From contig NZ_JACHMB010000001.1 of NCBI RefSeq assembly GCF_014204795.1, positions 11,544,501 through 11,608,500 of the forward strand: a stretch of DNA of 64,000 nucleotides, written 5' to 3'. The notes beneath the pieces are model-generated. The model did no database searches. It was not told the DNA's origin and saw only the letters and a list, made by a program, of their open reading frames with translations. Shown piece after piece: positions 61,054 to 64,000 of this stretch. The translations under genes and the position numbers were made by a program. How positions within the stretch are numbered: position 1 is the stretch's first letter; the number at the start of each line of letters is the position of its first letter. Source of the stretch: Nonomuraea jabiensis. GTDB lineage: Bacteria > Actinomycetota > Actinomycetes > Streptosporangiales > Streptosporangiaceae.

Positions 61054-61074
61054 AGCCGCCCCGCAAGGGCGGCT
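61054..61074. terminator. Hairpin in the SCP2-HAD convergent spacer
   Basis: Perfect 8-nt arms AGCCGCCC and GGGCGGCT with a 5-nt loop, 171 nt after the SCP2 stop. Before it, 60884-61020 is extremely C/A-rich with two copies of CCCACCCAATCAGTCACCCC-like sequence. Confidence 0.45.
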
Positions 61075-61546
61075 CACCACTCACCGCCCCCACCGCCTGC
61101 TCGACCTCCCTCCAGCTGAGGCAGTCCACCTGGCGACCACTGACCACGATCGACATGGTCGCCACACTGGCACCACTCTCGCTGGGGCCGCCCACCGCTG
61201 AGACCACACAAGCCTCCCGCCCAACCCACTGACACCGGGCAGCCAAAAATCAGACCGCCACCACCAGCCCGTCGCACCTCAGATCGCCAGCACCAGCCCG
61301 TCCAGCACCAAGGCCAGCAGCGGGGCAGACACCATCCATCAGCCCCATGCCAGACGAGCACCCAGAGGGCAGGCTTCATTCGCCGCACAGGCCGCCGACG
61401 CCCATTGGCCCACTACAGCCACGCCGGCGTCTCAACCCCCGCCAACACCACTCAGCGGAGAAACCCGACCGGCCCACCCGTCCCACAGCAGCAACGACGG
61501 CTATGGCAACGACGGCAACGGCCACGCGGCAAAGGCAACGGCTTGG

Positions 61547-61616
61547 CGACGGCGACGTGACGACGGCGACGTGACGACGGCGACGTGACGACGGCGACGT
61601 GACGACGGCGACGTGA
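61547..61616. repeat. 14-bp tandem repeat, five perfect copies
   Basis: CGACGGCGACGTGA repeated five times without interruption at 61547-61616, in the 980-bp gene-free spacer 60884-61863. Confidence 0.95.
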
Positions 61617-61620
61617 CGAC

Positions 61621-61686
61621 GGCAACCACGACCACGGCGGCGACCACGACCACGGCAACCACGACCACGGCGGCGACCACGACCAC
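61621..61686. repeat. 33-bp tandem repeat, two copies
   Basis: GGCAACCACGACCAC plus GGCGGCGACCACGACCAC, repeated twice, directly after the 14-bp array. Confidence 0.9.
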
Positions 61687-61758
61687 GGCAGCGGCAGCGG
61701 CAGCGGCAGCGGCAGCGGCAGCGGCAGCGGCAGCGGCAGCGGCAGCGGCAGCGGCAGC
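61687..61758. repeat. Hexanucleotide repeat (GGCAGC)12
   Basis: Twelve uninterrupted GGCAGC units. Open frames across the three arrays (poly-Ala/Thr on plus; alternating Cys-Arg or Leu-Pro on minus) are products of the repeats and not credible genes. Confidence 0.95.
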
Positions 61759-61863
61759 GGCAAAACACCCGGCAACCTGCACCGGATTCACCGGTCTGAC
61801 CTCTATGCGGCAACACTTCAGCCAGACCGGCGCACCCTCAACGGTGGCCCAGCCCCGCGAACC

Positions 61864-62835
61864 TCAACCCAACCGATCCAGCACGGGCTTCACGGCGTCC
61901 TCCTCGACCCGCCCCTCACCAGCAACGGCCCACGCCGCGTCGCAGGCAGCCCGCAGCCCGTCAATCCGGCTCCCGTCGCCATCGAGTCGCAGCACGCCGT
62001 CCTGCCACCGAGCCCGCCACCCCCCGCAAGCCCCATCTCGCACCTCGGGATAAGACTCCAGCAACGTACGCAGATCCTCACCGACATAGGTGGGCCGATG
62101 ACGCGGTCCCGCTGTCAGCACATCGACAGCCGTCGCCACGCCGGTCAGCACCAGCAGGCTCTCAACCCCCGCATTGGACGCGCCCTCGATATCGGTGTCC
62201 AGCCGATCCCCCACAACCAGCGGCCGCCGCGCCCCCGTACGAATCATGGACTCCCGATGCAACGGCGGATCAGGCTTACCCGCATAAACCGGCTCCACCC
62301 CGGTAGCCGCTGCGATCACCCGAACCATCGCCCCGTTCCCCGGCAACTCCCCTCGCCCGGTAGGCATCGTGGTATCCCCGTTGGAGGCCACGAACAACGC
62401 CCCCTGCCGCACCGCCAGCGCCCCTTCGGACAGCAACCCATACGACAGACCGGGGGCGATCCCCTGCACTACGGCAACAGGCGACTCGGCCGCGGTAGAA
62501 ACCGGCCGAAGCCCCCGATCCCGTACGGCCAGCCGCAAGCCGGACCCTCCGACGACGAGCACGTTCGACCCAGGCGGCACCCTTTCAGCAACCAACCGCG
62601 CAGCCGCCTGAGCCGAAGTCACCACATCGTCAGCCGAGGCCGGCGCCCCGAGCTCGCGCAGGTGCGTGGCGATGGCAGCAGGCGTACGAGAGGCGTTGTT
62701 GGTGACGTACGCCAACCGCACCCCGCGCCGCTGAGCCTCCTCCAAGGCGGCCGGCGCCCCCGGCACCGCATGGCTGCCCAGGTACACCACCCCGTCGAGG
62801 TCGAGCAGCAGGGTGTCATAGCCGTCGATCAGCAC
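61864..62835 (-). CDS. HAD-IIA family sugar-phosphatase-like hydrolase
   Basis: 323-aa NagD/PNPase-like HAD hydrolase. Motif I is LLLDLDGVVYLG (catalytic DxD, about 10-12), motif II region LAYVTNNASRTPAAIA, then YAGKPDPPLHRESM and motif IV VVGDRLDTDIEGASNAG. Likely dephosphorylates a small phosphate ester such as a sugar or nucleotide phosphate; some actinobacterial relatives act on glycerol-3-phosphate or pyridoxal phosphate. The last 70 residues (CGGWRARWQDGVLRLDGDG...) are a C-terminal addition typical of actinobacterial members. GTG at 62835 has GAGAGG 4 nt upstream. Confidence 0.9.
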   Translation of the reverse strand: MLIDGYDTLLLDLDGVVYLGSHAVPGAPAALEEAQRRGVRLAYVTNNASRTPAAIATHLRELGAPASADDVVTSAQAAARLVAERVPPGSNVLVVGGSGLRLAVRDRGLRPVSTAAESPVAVVQGIAPGLSYGLLSEGALAVRQGALFVASNGDTTMPTGRGELPGNGAMVRVIAAATGVEPVYAGKPDPPLHRESMIRTGARRPLVVGDRLDTDIEGASNAGVESLLVLTGVATAVDVLTAGPRHRPTYVGEDLRTLLESYPEVRDGACGGWRARWQDGVLRLDGDGSRIDGLRAACDAAWAVAGEGRVEEDAVKPVLDRLG

Positions 62836-63013
62836 AGTGCCTCTCCCCGTTTGACTCTCACGCCGCGTGCGACTTTAGCGCCGCCTCAACCCTCATCCAC
62901 ACAAAGGCCGACCATTTCCCGGCCCCACCGCCCAATCCCACGCCCACTCACCCCCACCAAACCCATAACCCACTTCGCAACCCAGAGCCCTCGTCACACC
63001 GGCGAACCCAACA

Positions 63014-63305
63014 AACCCTCAAACCCCGCAGCCAAAGCCCTCACCGCAACCCCAACCCATCAAGCAGTCAACGCCGTCGCCCAACCCAACAAACCCTCAC
63101 CCCAGGGTCCGCAACAAGCCCTCAACCCGCCTCGCAACCAGAGCCCCCCACACCGCCACACCCAACCGACCCATAAACCCCGCAGCCCAAAACCCTCACT
63201 GCACCTCCCAAGCCCATCAAGCCCTCAACCGCCGCCGCCCAACCCAACAAACCCTCAGCCAGGGCCTGTAACCCTCGCCCCAGCGCCCGTAACAAGCCCC
63301 TTACC
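63014..63305. repeat. Degenerate direct duplication of about 155-160 bp in a C-rich spacer
   Basis: The 814-bp spacer 62836-63649 has no credible gene. AAACCCCGCAGCC occurs at 63021 and 63175, CCCAACCCAACAAACCCTCA near 63080 and 63239, and CCCATCAAG near 63056 and 63210, always in the same order and about 154-160 bp apart, so an old tandem duplication is likely. The plus strand is strikingly C/A-rich and G-poor. Confidence 0.6.
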
Positions 63306-63649
63306 CCCGTGAGCCTCAAGCACAGAACCACCGATCACACCCGGAACCCCCATAAAGCCCCGCCGCCCTCGTGCCCATGGGACGCGACCGGCGCCCCCAC
63401 GGACATCGCCAACCGCCGACCAGTGCCACGCCATTGCCGACCGCCCGTTCCCCCGACGACAACAGGAACGCCGCCTACCGCCCACTCACACCAGGCAGGC
63501 TCAAAAACGCCCCAACACCCAAACCTCGTCAGAACGACGCAAGACATCGCTCAACGCGCATCCCACACCCAGACCCACACACGTTCAGACAGCCAAAGAA
63601 GACGACCACAAGTGACCAGGGCAGATCACCGACGCCCCACGCCCTCCGA

Positions 63650-64000
63650 CTACATTTCGCGACGAGCTCGCAAGGTAGCGCGAACACTCTTCAAAGCCGA
63701 CACATAATGCCGCTCATCCGGCCGCATGGCCACCGCGATGGCCAGGGGCTCCTGGGCCCCCTCCACATCCCCGGTCCGCCACAGCGCCAGCCCCAACCCA
63801 AAGTAGGCATAATCCTCGGCCGGATTAGCATTCACGATCTGCCGGAAACTGGCGGCAGCCTCCGCGTACTGCCGTGAATTGAACTGCGCCCGAGCCAGCG
63901 CCTCCAGGATGCTGCGCGATTCGGGTTCGGCCGCGGCGGCGCGCTCCAGCAACGCGGCGGCGGCAGCCGGACTGCCCTCTTTCAGCAACCTCACGCCACG
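63650..64000 (-). CDS. Tetratricopeptide repeat protein (5' end possibly outside the window)
   Basis: At least 114 residues. TPR-type helices are visible: SPAAAAALLERAAAAEPESRSILEALARAQFNSRQYAEAAASFRQIVNANPAEDYAYFGLGLALWRTGDVEGAQEPLAIAVAMRPDE, about two and a half repeats. It ends KSVRATLRARREM, stop TAG at 63650-63652. A GTG at 63994 could start it, but the frame is still open at the window edge, so the protein may be longer. Probably a protein-protein scaffold; partner unknown. Confidence 0.75.
   Translation of the reverse strand, partial: RGVRLLKEGSPAAAAALLERAAAAEPESRSILEALARAQFNSRQYAEAAASFRQIVNANPAEDYAYFGLGLALWRTGDVEGAQEPLAIAVAMRPDERHYVSALKSVRATLRARREM

Noticed and set aside
61376..61816. 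Minus-strand frame with alternating Cys-Arg run, and similar poly-Ala/Thr frames
   Set aside because: Produced entirely by the 6-bp, 14-bp and 33-bp tandem repeats; no conserved flanking protein sequence.
62098..63312. 404-codon plus-strand frame over the HAD gene and spacer
   Set aside because: First half is antisense to the HAD hydrolase; the rest is Pro/Thr/Asn-rich C/A-rich spacer with no motif.

Overview
This 64 kb window looks like a chromosomal segment of a high-GC sporulating actinomycete, probably of the Streptosporangiaceae type (Nonomuraea-like). The phylum call rests on WhiA, RbpA, OpcA, SteA/SteB, a mycothiol-isomerase-type protein and the arrangement of the housekeeping clusters. 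The genus-level guess is inference. I saw no tRNA, rRNA, CRISPR array, prophage or intact insertion sequence.

Layout. 0-7.8 kb: tail of an EamA-type exporter, then a minus-strand operon (7789 to 384) for hydroxyproline/D-proline catabolism. It encodes a three-subunit FAD/[2Fe-2S] dehydrogenase, a DHDPS-family deaminase, two proline-racemase-family epimerases, an ornithine-cyclodeaminase-family reductase and a GntR/FCD regulator. Most junctions are 4-nt start/stop overlaps. 8.3-20.7 kb: heme A synthase, a DUF218 protein, a PrsW-type protease and protoheme farnesyltransferase, then the pentose-phosphate operon tkt-tal-pgi-zwf-opcA-pgl. 20.8-28.7 kb: adenosine deaminase, a methyltransferase, an SDR/TetR pair under a perfect 27-bp palindrome, a Clp-N protein, an ACT-GNAT protein and an amidohydrolase. 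28.7-39.6 kb: rbpA, secG and the glycolytic run gap-pgk-tpiA, a small membrane protein, then uvrC-rapZ-yvcK-whiA. 39.6-47.4 kb: three tandem exported Rieske lipoproteins, a DUF2306 membrane protein, uvrA, and a coupled mycothiol-isomerase-type/metallo-hydrolase pair. 47.6-50.7 kb: phospholipid genes psd-pssA and a TerC-family gene behind a probable yybP-ykoY manganese riboswitch. 50.7-60.4 kb: a long minus-strand operon running from a 53-aa microprotein through tlyA, nadK, recN, steA, steB, a polyprenyl-phosphate sugar-phosphotransferase-like gene and a MurJ-like flippase to a GT4 glycosyltransferase. 60.5-64 kb: an SCP2 protein, a HAD hydrolase and a TPR protein cut by the window edge, separated by long repeat-rich spacers.

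Most genes lie on the minus strand. Many spacers are C-rich and G-poor on the plus strand, which would fit the plus strand being the lagging strand (inference). Several spacers hold tandem repeats, and one 135-bp element occurs nearly identically in two spacers between convergent genes, 13.4 kb apart.

Most of the content is conserved actinobacterial housekeeping. The less ordinary items are the dispersed 135-bp element, the riboswitch-terC unit, the two-epimerase hydroxyproline operon, the triple Rieske array, the SteAB/lipid-linked-glycan cluster, and several small in-frame tandem duplications inside genes. I did not find strong evidence for a wholly new multi-gene system.
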